Source: an uncultured Flavobacteriales bacterium (GTDB taxonomy: Bacteria; Bacteroidota; Bacteroidia; Flavobacteriales_D; Crocinitomicaceae). From it: a stretch of DNA of 64,000 nucleotides. The notes beneath the pieces are model-generated. The model made no database searches, was not told the origin of the DNA, and worked only from the letters and a program-made list of their open reading frames with translations. The position numbers and the translations under genes were made by a program. Location of the stretch: contig CAJAII010000052.1 in the NCBI GenBank assembly GCA_903939755.1, positions 1-64,000 on the forward strand, read 5' to 3'. Below, one piece after another: positions 50,901-59,200 of this stretch (the first letter of the stretch is position 1; the number at the start of each line of letters is the position of its first letter).

Positions 50901-52290
50901 TGTTGGAGGATTTTTTGCTCGCTTAGCCATGACGGTTAGAAACGTTTCCGGGACGTATACAATAAATGATGGCACCATGCTGCCAGGTATTAATCAAGAA
51001 TCGCGTGTACTTGGAATGAATAGCTCAAATACACAATTAGCAGGATTTGCCTTTGGAAGACAGGGATACAATGTTTGGGGGAATTCGAATGGTTATAGCG
51101 TTGCAACACAGGCTACGGCTAATAACTGGTTAGTGCAAAATGAAGATCTTAACAAGCAATTTACTACTACGCATGCCACCACCTTCAATATGAGAGCAAG
51201 TTTAGAGCCGTTCAAAGATTTTAATATAGAACTAAAAATGAATCGTAATTATGGCAGAAATTCTGGTGAGTTCTACCGTTGGAATACACAATCTGCCGCA
51301 TTTGAAGGGCAAAGTAAATTCGAAACAGCTACGCTTACTTATTCAACGGTAACGATTGGTACCGCCTTTGCTAATTTTGGTAGTGATTATTCATCGCAGG
51401 TTTTCCAAAACTTATTGGCAAATAGGGCAAGTGTTTCTCAAGTAATTGGCGCAGACAATCCAAATTCTAATTTATTGCCTTCTGGTTTTTATAGCGGTTA
51501 TTCTGGTAGTCAACAAGAAGTGGTGCTTGGCGCTTTCTTAACAGCATATAGTAATACAAGTGTGAATAGCAAAAGTATAAATCCAATTAAAAATACTCCA
51601 TTGCCAAATTGGAGTATTACCTACAACGGATTATCTAAATTTCCTTTCGCAAAAGACATAATAAAATCGTTTGTTTTGAGGCATGCTTATAATTCGACGG
51701 TTACGATGAGTGGTATGCAATCTAATCTTTCGGCTACATTTGATAATAATGGATATGCAAATGCGTTGGATATTAATAATAATATCATTGCTGGTCTTCA
51801 GGTTCAAAACGTCACCATTAGTGAGCAGTTTTCTCCGTTAATTGGGTTTGATGCTACTTGGATCGTATTTGGACAGTCACTCACCACCAAATTTGAATAT
51901 AAAAAAGACAGACAATCTACTCTTTCGTTGAATAACAATCAAGTAACCGAAGTATTATCGGAAGAAATTGTAGTAGGTCTTCAATCCAAGATCACGAAAG
52001 TGAAGTTGCTGAAAAAAGTGCCGGCTAGCGATATGAATGCAGGTATTAATTTTTCCTTCCGCGATAACTTAACTGTTATAAGAAAGGTGGTTGAAAATAC
52101 GAATCAGCCAACAGCAGGACAAAAAATGATCGCGTTTAAATTTAATCTTGATTATAATTTATCACAAAACCTTACGGTAACTTTATTCTACGATCAAAAT
52201 CTTAATAAACCTAAGGTTGCTACCAGCTATCCTACTGGTAATATTAATACAGGGATTAAAGTGCGATTTAATCTTGCCGGTGTTCAATGA
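44992..52290 (+). CDS. sprA: SprA, type IX secretion outer-membrane channel / gliding motility protein
   Basis: About 2432 residues from ATG 44992, which gives the signal peptide MRGFALVRLLFILTIIVKGT; a TTG at 44959, one base after the ruvA stop, would add eleven residues. SprA (SOV in Porphyromonas) is the very large barrel through which T9SS cargo crosses the outer membrane. Typical stretches are RKITRFDFQQNINMDIVGQIG, SIESNSVFGFQARSMFGG, EGTSYIDDFEASQSAIDL and PNPNRKIKIKGSPNL-like parts. A basic insert near residues 1900-1970 (KKERRKFERLKRQFERKKRK) interrupts the barrel. The maeB-ruvA-sprA order is common in Flavobacteriia. It shares ATGA with the GNAT gene. Confidence 0.96.
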   Translation: MRGFALVRLLFILTIIVKGTTAFTQNGPTLPFPIFNPLNPSQNGTQSFDLGNPSSLNQTMVYDPSTGTYVFTETLGNGLNFKNPSMMTLEEYLNYKNKKAIDQNWQEIIEEESVVGRSFELPIKIGSKAFENFFGSDEIVIRPQGNVEVQFGINSSRYDNPILPMRQRKITRFDFQQNINMDIVGQIGTKLKIGAKYSTQASFDFENISKIEHTGDEDQILQKIALGMVSLDLPTSLIQGSQTLFGAKTQLKFGRATIDLIAASSKGKRQEINITGKSQVQKFELSADNYEANRHYFLNLFHQQNYDNAMSTLPVVNSTRYITRIEVWITNRTNNTENTRNIIAFADLGEGLPSNCQGAPGGYQANYDPDNRANALYDWAANQPLVRGFANAVSALSAQVTAPGPFQQAIDYEKVENARKLTEQEYSYNALLGYISLNNPLNNDEVLAIAYEYTYRGETYHVGEFSTDGASGQQALILKLIKPTITNPRNKIWDLMMKNVYSVGAFQVDQLGFRVDILYNNPETSVLLPIFPMNGVDDKQLVTLLDMDKINQNNQPFSDGVFDFVPFNMVNNKADNGGTINRKNGRIFFSTIEPFGKTLAKKLSDVGIPQLTIDKVSFYELYDSTKTAAQQIPSKNRFLFKGEYQSSVSSDIPLNALNVPQGAVSVTAGGIKLTEGTDYTVDYNLGRVKILNTGILESNTPIKISIESNSVFGFQARSMFGGHYQYRFSDKFKVGGTWVRMTERPVTQKVDFGSEPFKNNVIGADFAIRTNVPFLTKLVDLLPVISTTQMSTFSLTGEVAHLIPGQPRAINKEGTSYIDDFEASQSAIDLKSITAWRLASIPQGQPDLFPEAYVKDLSAGFKRSKIAWYLIDPLFYQSNNLTPDHIKQDASMLADSRMRLVNQKDIFPNLQQQYGSIPNISVMELSYYPSERGMHNYDTTNTVNADGSFTNPENRWGGIMRSLTTNDFEQTNIEFIQFWVLDPFNEDAENVNPNTMHSGGDLYFNLGNISEDILPDSRKSFENGLPPLATSIVDNIDTTLWSRISTQQVVVNAFDTDPESRKNQDVGIDGWNNDKEKLAFTNYVQWVQNNAVLDPVVKARMIADPSNDDYNYYLDDNYDNESATILKRYKKYNGMEGNSPTTEMSDTANADGYPTQGSNMPDLEDINQDNNLSESESYFQYKMSLRPNDMAVGKNYITNVQVYQNGNKTEYWYQVKIPLRDFEKKVNGIQDFRSIRFMRMYLKGFDEEVLLRFAKLELIRGEWRRYYNDLTQPGISIQQDPNLTSFNIAAVNVEENDQRTPIKYEVPPGITREIDPSQTYQRQLNEQSLVLEVCNLQDGDARAAYKNVQFDVRTYKKLKMFVHAEEVNPLLPLNNSDMTLFVRLGTDFVENYYEYELPMDVTQWGSTSPESIWPEANNIEIVFDDLLDLKKDRNTKIEQAAAGISYLLEYSIVDPANPNRKIKIKGSPNLQAVKTIMVGVRNPLQADPDNNWADDGQADCAIVWINELRLTDFVSEGGSAAVGQMQVQLADFANVSASGNYSGINWGSVESRVQERQRNEKIGVDMNANIQLGQFFGKQTRISLPFFYGYSLGIINPEYDPFNPDIKLSDYDPTTRKERAKMGQDFTERKSYNFTNVRKELKAGAKPHFYRISNWSASYAFSENLKRDFNINYDKTKTWTGALNYNYTFASKAYEPFKKWKPVQKSKWLQLIKETNVFLMPKNISFTNDYSRIYNERQVRNNLVPNYEFDPIFLKRFDWTRNYNIGYDITKNLKASFTATNKAMFEEGNSRVDRRLDQAGFQEFKDTIRSQMSTFGKTMDYGHTYSLSYALPLDKIPLTDWLTANAKYSGTYNWQRAPLGQTSFGNTIQNNRSVNMTSQANFVTLYNKIPYFKRVLSDGRNARGAINPKDANGSGNVKPGDAKVKEEEELKPPKPLEEMTKKERRKFERLKRQFERKKRKKQREKEKVNPVGGFFARLAMTVRNVSGTYTINDGTMLPGINQESRVLGMNSSNTQLAGFAFGRQGYNVWGNSNGYSVATQATANNWLVQNEDLNKQFTTTHATTFNMRASLEPFKDFNIELKMNRNYGRNSGEFYRWNTQSAAFEGQSKFETATLTYSTVTIGTAFANFGSDYSSQVFQNLLANRASVSQVIGADNPNSNLLPSGFYSGYSGSQQEVVLGAFLTAYSNTSVNSKSINPIKNTPLPNWSITYNGLSKFPFAKDIIKSFVLRHAYNSTVTMSGMQSNLSATFDNNGYANALDINNNIIAGLQVQNVTISEQFSPLIGFDATWIVFGQSLTTKFEYKKDRQSTLSLNNNQVTEVLSEEIVVGLQSKITKVKLLKKVPASDMNAGINFSFRDNLTVIRKVVENTNQPTAGQKMIAFKFNLDYNLSQNLTVTLFYDQNLNKPKVATSYPTGNINTGIKVRFNLAGVQ

Positions 52291-52736
52291 TAAATTATAG
52301 AATCGCTCAGCCAGGTGATGAAATAAGTATTAATCGATTGATAGTCGAACTAGCTGTTTTTGAACGTGAGCCTAGCGCGGTAATTGTTTCTCCAACCTCT
52401 TTATATAATCACTTGTTTGTAGAAAAAATTTGTTTTGCCATTGTGGCTGAAGATTTACAAACGAATGCGATAATTGGTTTTGCGCTGTATTATTTCTCTT
52501 ACTCAACGTGGAAAGGAAAGTGCCTTTATTTAGAAGATCTTTATGTGCAAGAAATACATCGTAAGTTCGGTATAGGACAAGTTTTATTTGATATGGTAGT
52601 TGGTGTAGCGAAAGCGAATAAAGTCGCTAGAATGGACTGGCAGGTACTGAATTGGAATGTTTCTGCTATTGAGTTTTATAAAAAAAATAACACGGAATTA
52701 TCGGATCAGTGGTTGAACGGAAGATTGTATTTTTAG
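52287..52736 (+). CDS. GNAT-family N-acetyltransferase
   Basis: 149 residues. The acetyl-CoA site is in YLEDLYVQEIHRKFGIGQVLFD (V/I-x-x-x-x-R/K-x-x-G-x-G), with the later WQVLNWNVSAIEFYKKNN strand-helix. FYFSYSTWKGK is similar to spermidine/diamine acetyltransferase-like GNATs, but the substrate cannot be fixed. It starts within the sprA stop. Confidence 0.9.
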   Translation: MINYRIAQPGDEISINRLIVELAVFEREPSAVIVSPTSLYNHLFVEKICFAIVAEDLQTNAIIGFALYYFSYSTWKGKCLYLEDLYVQEIHRKFGIGQVLFDMVVGVAKANKVARMDWQVLNWNVSAIEFYKKNNTELSDQWLNGRLYF

Positions 52737-52760
52737 CCTGGTAACCAAAATGAATATACA

Positions 52761-53846
52761 TTGAAGATAAAAATTAACTTTTTTCTTTTTAGTCTGCTTT
52801 TCTTATGCGTATTAACTACGCATGTCTTTTCACAAGAAACGGATCACCTACGTCTGAATGATGTCCGTATTTTAGCATCTCATAATAGCTATAAAAAGAA
52901 GCCAGACCCTAAGGTTTTGAAGTTTCTTTACAAAGTAAAAAACAAAATTGGTCCTGAAAACGATCCCATACAGTTAGATTATGGGCATGAATTATTGAGT
53001 ACACAACTTAATGATTATTTCATTCGTGGTTTTGAATTGGATATTTATTTCGACCCAAAAGGTGGGAAATTTTCGAAACGAAAAATTAATTCATTTGTAG
53101 GAGGATTAAGGACAAAGTCAAAGGAAGTGGACTTAAAAACGCCAGGGTTTAAAATTTTACATATTGCAGATATTGATTATGAAACTAATTACGTGACATT
53201 AGAGTCTGCATTAGCTGAACTGCGAATTTGGAGCCAAAAGCACCCATTGCATTGTCCTATTTTTGTAAATATTGAAGTGAAAGCGACAAGCCCCGGTGAT
53301 TTATCAAAAATACTAAGGAATTTGGGTTTTAAACGAGCAACAAAATTTACAGGTAATACATTTCATTTATTGGATAGCATAATCGAGTCTAATTTTTCGG
53401 CAGATCAATTATTCACTCCTGTTGACATGAAGAATGGCAACACTTCATTAAGGGCACGAATCAAAAATGAAGGTTGGCCTTTATACAATGATTGTAGAGG
53501 TAAAATATGCTTTGTGTTGGAAGGGGACAATATTGATTTATACAAAAATAAAGTTGATCGCCCTCTATTTGTTTATGGTGATAAAGAAGATGACAATGTT
53601 CTTTTCTTATTACGCAATGAACCAATGAACCATGAAGCGGAAATAAATGCACTCACAGATCAGTACATCGTTCGAACTAGGTCGGATGCCGGCACATTAG
53701 AAGCTAGAAAAAACGATTACGCTAGATTTTTTGCCGCTTTAACATCAAACGCACAAATTATTTCAACCGACTATTATAAAGCCGATCCAACAATTGGAAA
53801 GTTTGTCATCCGATTAGGAGAGGAATTTATTTTAAGAGCGCCCTAA
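52761..53846 (+). CDS. Secreted PI-PLC-like phosphodiesterase (PLC-C1 type)
   Basis: 361 residues from a TTG at 52761, the only start that keeps the signal peptide (KINFFLFSLLFLCVLTTHVFSQ). The phosphodiesterase signature is ASHNSYKK (His41), FIRGFELDIYFDP (Glu92, Asp94) and KILHIADIDYE (His134), as in calcium-dependent PI-PLC-like secreted enzymes. The likely reaction is cleavage of phosphoinositide or glycerophosphodiester-type lipids outside the inner membrane. It ends the plus-strand block. Confidence 0.85.
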   Translation: MKIKINFFLFSLLFLCVLTTHVFSQETDHLRLNDVRILASHNSYKKKPDPKVLKFLYKVKNKIGPENDPIQLDYGHELLSTQLNDYFIRGFELDIYFDPKGGKFSKRKINSFVGGLRTKSKEVDLKTPGFKILHIADIDYETNYVTLESALAELRIWSQKHPLHCPIFVNIEVKATSPGDLSKILRNLGFKRATKFTGNTFHLLDSIIESNFSADQLFTPVDMKNGNTSLRARIKNEGWPLYNDCRGKICFVLEGDNIDLYKNKVDRPLFVYGDKEDDNVLFLLRNEPMNHEAEINALTDQYIVRTRSDAGTLEARKNDYARFFAALTSNAQIISTDYYKADPTIGKFVIRLGEEFILRAP

Positions 53847-53894
53847 ATTGCTAAACTAAAAAGGGTTAAGTTCTTCCCAATACACTATAAACTA

Positions 53895-56129
53895 TTAAAG
53901 CCTAATGCGAAGATTATAAAGTCTTCTGTTATCAATTACGTCTGCTTTTTTCTTGAGTGCAATTAACACCTCATTTTGAAGCGCACTTTTTGCAGCAGTT
54001 AATAATTGTTCTCGTTCTACTTTGTAAGTATTCGTGGCAGGTGCTTTAGTCGTTTTAATTACTTTAATAGTATAAACTCCCATTTTACCTTTCAAAGGAA
54101 GTGTAGTTTGTCCATCTTTAATTACAGAGAATAATGAACCTACAATTTCCGGCTCATATCCAACATTTCCAAGAGCAGGGTTGCCAAATGTTATTTGAGC
54201 TTCAACAACAGTTGTATTTCCTTTTTTCGCTAATAGAGCTAGGTTTTTTGTGTTAGCCATTTGATTCATTAAGCGCTTCGCCTTTTTCTCTTCGATAAGT
54301 TCTTTTTCCATCTGACCCTTAACTTGCTCGTAAAGAGGCTCGCCCTTCTCTTTAATTGCTGATACGATGGCAATGATGTACTTATCTTTTTCTTTAATTG
54401 GATACGATATTAACGTCCCAACAGTAACATCTTCCCCATAAGCTAATTCTAAAATTTTATCAATGCTCTTCTCACTGCTTAAACCAAAAATCTTTGGATC
54501 ATTGTCTTCTATTGATATAGGTCTTACAAAATAGTTTGCTCTTCTAACGATGGTATCAAACATCGCTAATTTTTTAGATACGTCTTCGATTTTGGAGATT
54601 TTTTGATCCAGTTTATAGAGTAAATTATTGATTTCATCGTCCTTATTAGTAATAGATTCTTCTGACGGTTTAAAGTTTTTTTCTATTGTTGTAAGTACAG
54701 GAAATTTAGAAGTTCCTTTTTCCAATATTTCAATAATATGAAATCCGAAATCAGTTTTGACAACAGCAATTTTACCAACTGGATTATTGGCGCAAAAACT
54801 ACCAAATTCACCCACCATTTCCCCTTCTAAGAAATTCTCATAAAGGCCACCTTTGTCCTTTGATCCTGGATCATCACTATACTTCGCCACCAACGCGGTA
54901 AAATTATCTTTATTAATGACCTTTAATAAGCTATCGGCTGTTTTTTGTTTTGCAGCAATTACTTTAGGGTCTTTTGATCCGTTGGTAGCAATTAATAAAT
55001 GCCTTGCTTTAAGTTTAGATGGTGTAAAGCCTATTACTTTAGACACAAACATTTTATCATCCATTGAATATGGTCCAACAAGTTGTCCGATGCTTGCCAA
55101 TTTGAAAATGGTATCATAATCAGGTGGATATGTCATAAATCGGTTCGCTTTTTCATGTCCTTTTGGAACAGCTGTTCCTCTTTTATCACCGAAATAAACC
55201 TTGTTTTCACTTTCTTTCATTACAAATAATGAATCGTTGGTTGAAGCTAGGAAATCCGCTTTTAATTTCATGATTTCTTTAGAAAAGTTAGCAGTATCTT
55301 TCTTTGAAGGTTGTATCGCCACTTCAAATAATTTAACTTCTCGAGAGTTACTTTTATTTTGATATTTTGCTTCTGATTTGTGCGCTTCGAAATACGCTTT
55401 AAGTTCTTTCTCGTTTACTTTAATGCCAGCATCTAAATCGCTTATTTCACTGTAAAGTCGTTGCACAAATGAAATAGTCTTTACTTCTTTTTGAGCTTGA
55501 TATTCTTGTTTAGCTTCTAATTTGGTTATATAAACGCCTTGTTCCAAAAGCGCAAAATATTTTTCTCGTTTCCTTCTATCCGTATAATACTTTTTAGTAC
55601 CTTCCCATTGCTCTTTTGCACCTGGCTCCTTACTTGTCTTTAATTGCGTTATTGTTTCTTGTAATTTTTGACGCCCTGTGATGGTAGATTGCTCTGTAAC
55701 TGTCCCAGAGATTGAATCGGTAAAGAATTTCGCTAAATCTTGTAAAACTGGGAACCCATTTGTCGCTAATAAATACGCATTGAATTCTTTGTCGGAAACA
55801 CTTATCCCTAAAGCTTCATATTCTTTATGTAAAAGAATGGAATCCACCATAAATTCCCATGCCTTGTTACTTGCAGTTGCCATTTCAGCATCACCAAATT
55901 CCTTCTGCTCTTGCGCTGCTTGTGATCGGTCTTGTTCTTGAACGCGAGAACTAAGATTGGAGTAGTTTTCTACATTAACCTTATCACCATAAACGAGACC
56001 AATGCCATATTTTCCTTCAGTGTTACCAAACATACTTTGATAATCACCCAAAACAAAGGCCAACAAAGCCAAACCAACTATGCCAACTAATAGCCCAGAT
56101 TTTTCACGAATTTTCCCAATAATTGCCAT
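53895..56129 (-). CDS. PpiD/SurA-type periplasmic peptidyl-prolyl isomerase foldase
   Basis: 744 residues. An N-terminal anchor (MAIIGKIREKSGLLVGIVGLALLAFVLG) and a SurA_N-3-like region precede a parvulin domain at about 373-480 (KARHLLIATNGSK, AKYSDDPGSKDKGGLYENF, FGFHIIEI). A second rotamase-like stretch may follow. PpiD proteins are membrane-anchored chaperones at the Sec exit that help outer-membrane proteins fold, which fits a genome region rich in barrels. It is followed by 73 bases and then the large barrel/Ig gene on the same strand, which lies upstream of it. Confidence 0.9.
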   Translation of the reverse strand: MAIIGKIREKSGLLVGIVGLALLAFVLGDYQSMFGNTEGKYGIGLVYGDKVNVENYSNLSSRVQEQDRSQAAQEQKEFGDAEMATASNKAWEFMVDSILLHKEYEALGISVSDKEFNAYLLATNGFPVLQDLAKFFTDSISGTVTEQSTITGRQKLQETITQLKTSKEPGAKEQWEGTKKYYTDRRKREKYFALLEQGVYITKLEAKQEYQAQKEVKTISFVQRLYSEISDLDAGIKVNEKELKAYFEAHKSEAKYQNKSNSREVKLFEVAIQPSKKDTANFSKEIMKLKADFLASTNDSLFVMKESENKVYFGDKRGTAVPKGHEKANRFMTYPPDYDTIFKLASIGQLVGPYSMDDKMFVSKVIGFTPSKLKARHLLIATNGSKDPKVIAAKQKTADSLLKVINKDNFTALVAKYSDDPGSKDKGGLYENFLEGEMVGEFGSFCANNPVGKIAVVKTDFGFHIIEILEKGTSKFPVLTTIEKNFKPSEESITNKDDEINNLLYKLDQKISKIEDVSKKLAMFDTIVRRANYFVRPISIEDNDPKIFGLSSEKSIDKILELAYGEDVTVGTLISYPIKEKDKYIIAIVSAIKEKGEPLYEQVKGQMEKELIEEKKAKRLMNQMANTKNLALLAKKGNTTVVEAQITFGNPALGNVGYEPEIVGSLFSVIKDGQTTLPLKGKMGVYTIKVIKTTKAPATNTYKVEREQLLTAAKSALQNEVLIALKKKADVIDNRRLYNLRIRL

Positions 56130-56202
56130 ATCCTATTCTTTTTAATGCGCGAATATACTAATTTGCATTGATTTCGAAAAGGATTTTTTGTAAAAAGTAG
56201 GC

Positions 56203-59200
56203 TTATTTACCGCCACCTTTTTCTTTCGGGATCGGCACGGGTGGTTTTATTGGTTTTACGGGTTCCGGTGATACAGGTTCTGGCGTTACAGGTTTTGGTT
56301 TAACCGGCTCTGGAGTTACAGGATTTGGTTTAACAGGTTCTGGTGTTACAGGTTTTGGTTTAACCGGCTCTGGACTTACAGGATTTGGTTTAACAGGTTC
56401 TGGTGTTACAGGTTTTGGTTTAACGGGCTCTGGAGTTACAGGATTTGGTTTAACCGGCGTAATTGGCTCAATAGATTTTTCATCCCCATTATTCCCGGAT
56501 TCATTAGGTGGGATTATAGTTCCGTTATTTTGCTGTGAATAAAATATTTCGAAGCTCTTTGTTACTATACCACAAGTTGTGTTAACAGTTACTAGGAATT
56601 TATTTGTTCCAGGTTGCAATGTTACTTGACCTCCTAAAATTGTTGTGGAGAGGGTTAAATTAGTTAATACAATGCCATTTTGTGTTACATTAACCATGTT
56701 TATATTATCCACATTTGCCAAATTAAGTTGGATGAAATAATTTGAAGTGGTGGAGTTTGTTTGGTTATTATTAGGCGTGATCAATGAAATAGTTGGGGAT
56801 TTACATCGATTAATTACATACGTCTTTGTGTCTTGGCCACATTGATTGGAGGCCGTAACAATAAGTGTAGTAATCCCTAATTGTAAATTGATGGTTCCTG
56901 AAATTTGTCCATTATTGTTGGTGTATCCACTCAATATATTGCCATTTTTTGTTACCTGAATAACCGTTTGATTAGTGTAATTTGTGATGGAAGCATTCAA
57001 GGTAATACTCGTAGCTTCCGTTATTGAATTATTTGGCAAATTGGCACTCAGAGCTACTGTTGGCGCATCGCACTGATTGTAATAGATGATAAATGTTTCC
57101 GTTCCATTACCGCAGGCATTAAGAGCACTTAAAACAAATGTGTTTTCCCCAGGAATTAAAGTAATATTCGCTGAAAGCTCGTTATTTAGATACGTGAAGT
57201 TATTCATCGGAGTGCCATTGAAAGTAAGCGTAATTCCTTGCGCTGAAGCCATATTTATTACGTTGGCACTTAATAAATAAACCGAAGAAGTTACGGTAGA
57301 TCCCGACTCTCCATTAATTGAAACGCTAGGTTGTTCGCATTTAATTAATTGTACAGTTAAATTCTTGCTGTCTCTGCCACATTCGTTAGCTGCGTTCACT
57401 ACAAATAGGTTACCGCCAAGCTGTAAGGTAGAGAAACAAGTAATTAATCCGTTAGAATAGTCAAAATTTATAGGATTCCCATTTTGACTTACGGAAAGTC
57501 CTTGAGCGTTCGCAATATTTTGAATTTGTGCTGTCCAAGTGTAGGAAGGATTTACGATTGTTGAATTGTTTGTTCCATTTATTACAACGGTAGGAGCTTT
57601 ACAATTTCCGTTATTGATAAAGACGGTTTCAACATCTGTTCCGCATGGGTTACTTGCGTTTATTACTATGGTATTTGCTCCAGCAATTAAAGTCAAACTA
57701 GCTTCTACGATTTTTGTGGCAGCATTATACGTAAAGTTGGAAATTTGCTGATTATTAAGCATCAAATTAATATTATTTTGCTCGCTATTCTCCACTTTCA
57801 TCCTAAATTGGAAGGCTTCTGTTAACGTTGAACTGGTGTTAGTGGCTGGCGTAATCAATGAAATGGTAGGAATTTTACATCTGTTAATCACATATGTCTT
57901 TGTGTCTTGGCCACATTGATTGGATGCATTAACAATAAACGTAGTAATTCCTAATGGTAAATTAATTGTGCCGGATATTTGACCGTTATTGTTGGTGTAT
58001 CCACTTACAACAGCGCCATTTTTTGTTACCTGAATAACCGTTTGATTAGTGTAATTTGTGATGGAAGCATTCAAGGTAATGTTGGTGGCTTCTGTAAATG
58101 AATTGTTGGGCAAATCAGCACTCAAGGTAACTACGGGTGCATTGCATTGATTGTAGTAGATGATAAATGTTTCTGTACTATTACCGCAGGCATTGATAGC
58201 GCTCAATACAAATGTATTTTTTCCAAGATTTAAATTAATGTTTGCTGAAAGCTGGTTATTTAGATAAGTGAAGTTATTGATTGGGGTACCGTTGAATGTA
58301 AGTGTTAATCCTTGCGGTGAAGCCATATTTATTACATTGGCACTTAATAAATAAACAGCTGAAGTGACGGTTGATCCTGACTCTCCATTTATTGAGACGC
58401 TCGGTTGTTCACATTTAATGAATTGTACAGTTAAACTCTTGCTATCTCTGCCACATCCGTTTGAAGCGCTAACGAGAAATGTGTTATTGCCAAGTTGTAG
58501 GGTAGAGAAACAAGTAACTATTCCATTGGAATAGTCAAAATTGATAGGATTGCCATTTTGACTTACGGAAATCCCTTGAGCGTTCGTAATATTTTGAATT
58601 TGCGCCGTCCATGTGTAGGAGGAATTTACGACAGTAGCATTGTTTGTCCCATTTATTACCACGGTTGGACTTTTGCAATTTTCGTTGTTGATATATACTG
58701 TTTCTACATCTGTTCCACATGGGTTACTCGCACTAATCACGATGGTATTCGCTCCAGCAGTTAAGGTCAAACTAGCTTCTAGGATTTTTGTGGCGGCATT
58801 ATACGTAAAGTTGTTAATTTGCTGATTATTAAGCATCACTTTAATATTATTTTGCTGACTATTTTCCACCTTCATTCTACATCGATACGCTCCAGTTATG
58901 GTTGTACTTATGTTGTTTGCCGGCGTAATCAATGAAATAATTGGCGCAACACAATTTTGGTAGGTAACAGTAAAAGAAGTGGCGTCAGAACCACATAAAT
59001 TTGTACCATTGATTGTTATGGTATTCAATCCAAGGGAAAGTTGTAATGGAATATCCAACACATTATTATTCATGGAATAGTTCAAAATTTGAACACCATT
59101 ATGTAAAATGGTAAATTCATTTCGATTCATAAAACCTGTTGCATTAACTTTTATATTAATGGCACTAGTACTGACTGTTGATCCTGACGCTGAAGGATTA

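Noticed and set aside
53847-53894. Terminator between the PI-PLC and PpiD-like genes
   Set aside because: Only GGG...CCC pairing around TTAAGTTCTT is seen, too weak to support.
56262-56459. Regular repeats as a possible CRISPR array
   Set aside because: There are no unique spacers; the 60-bp period is wholly coding for a Pro/Lys tail.
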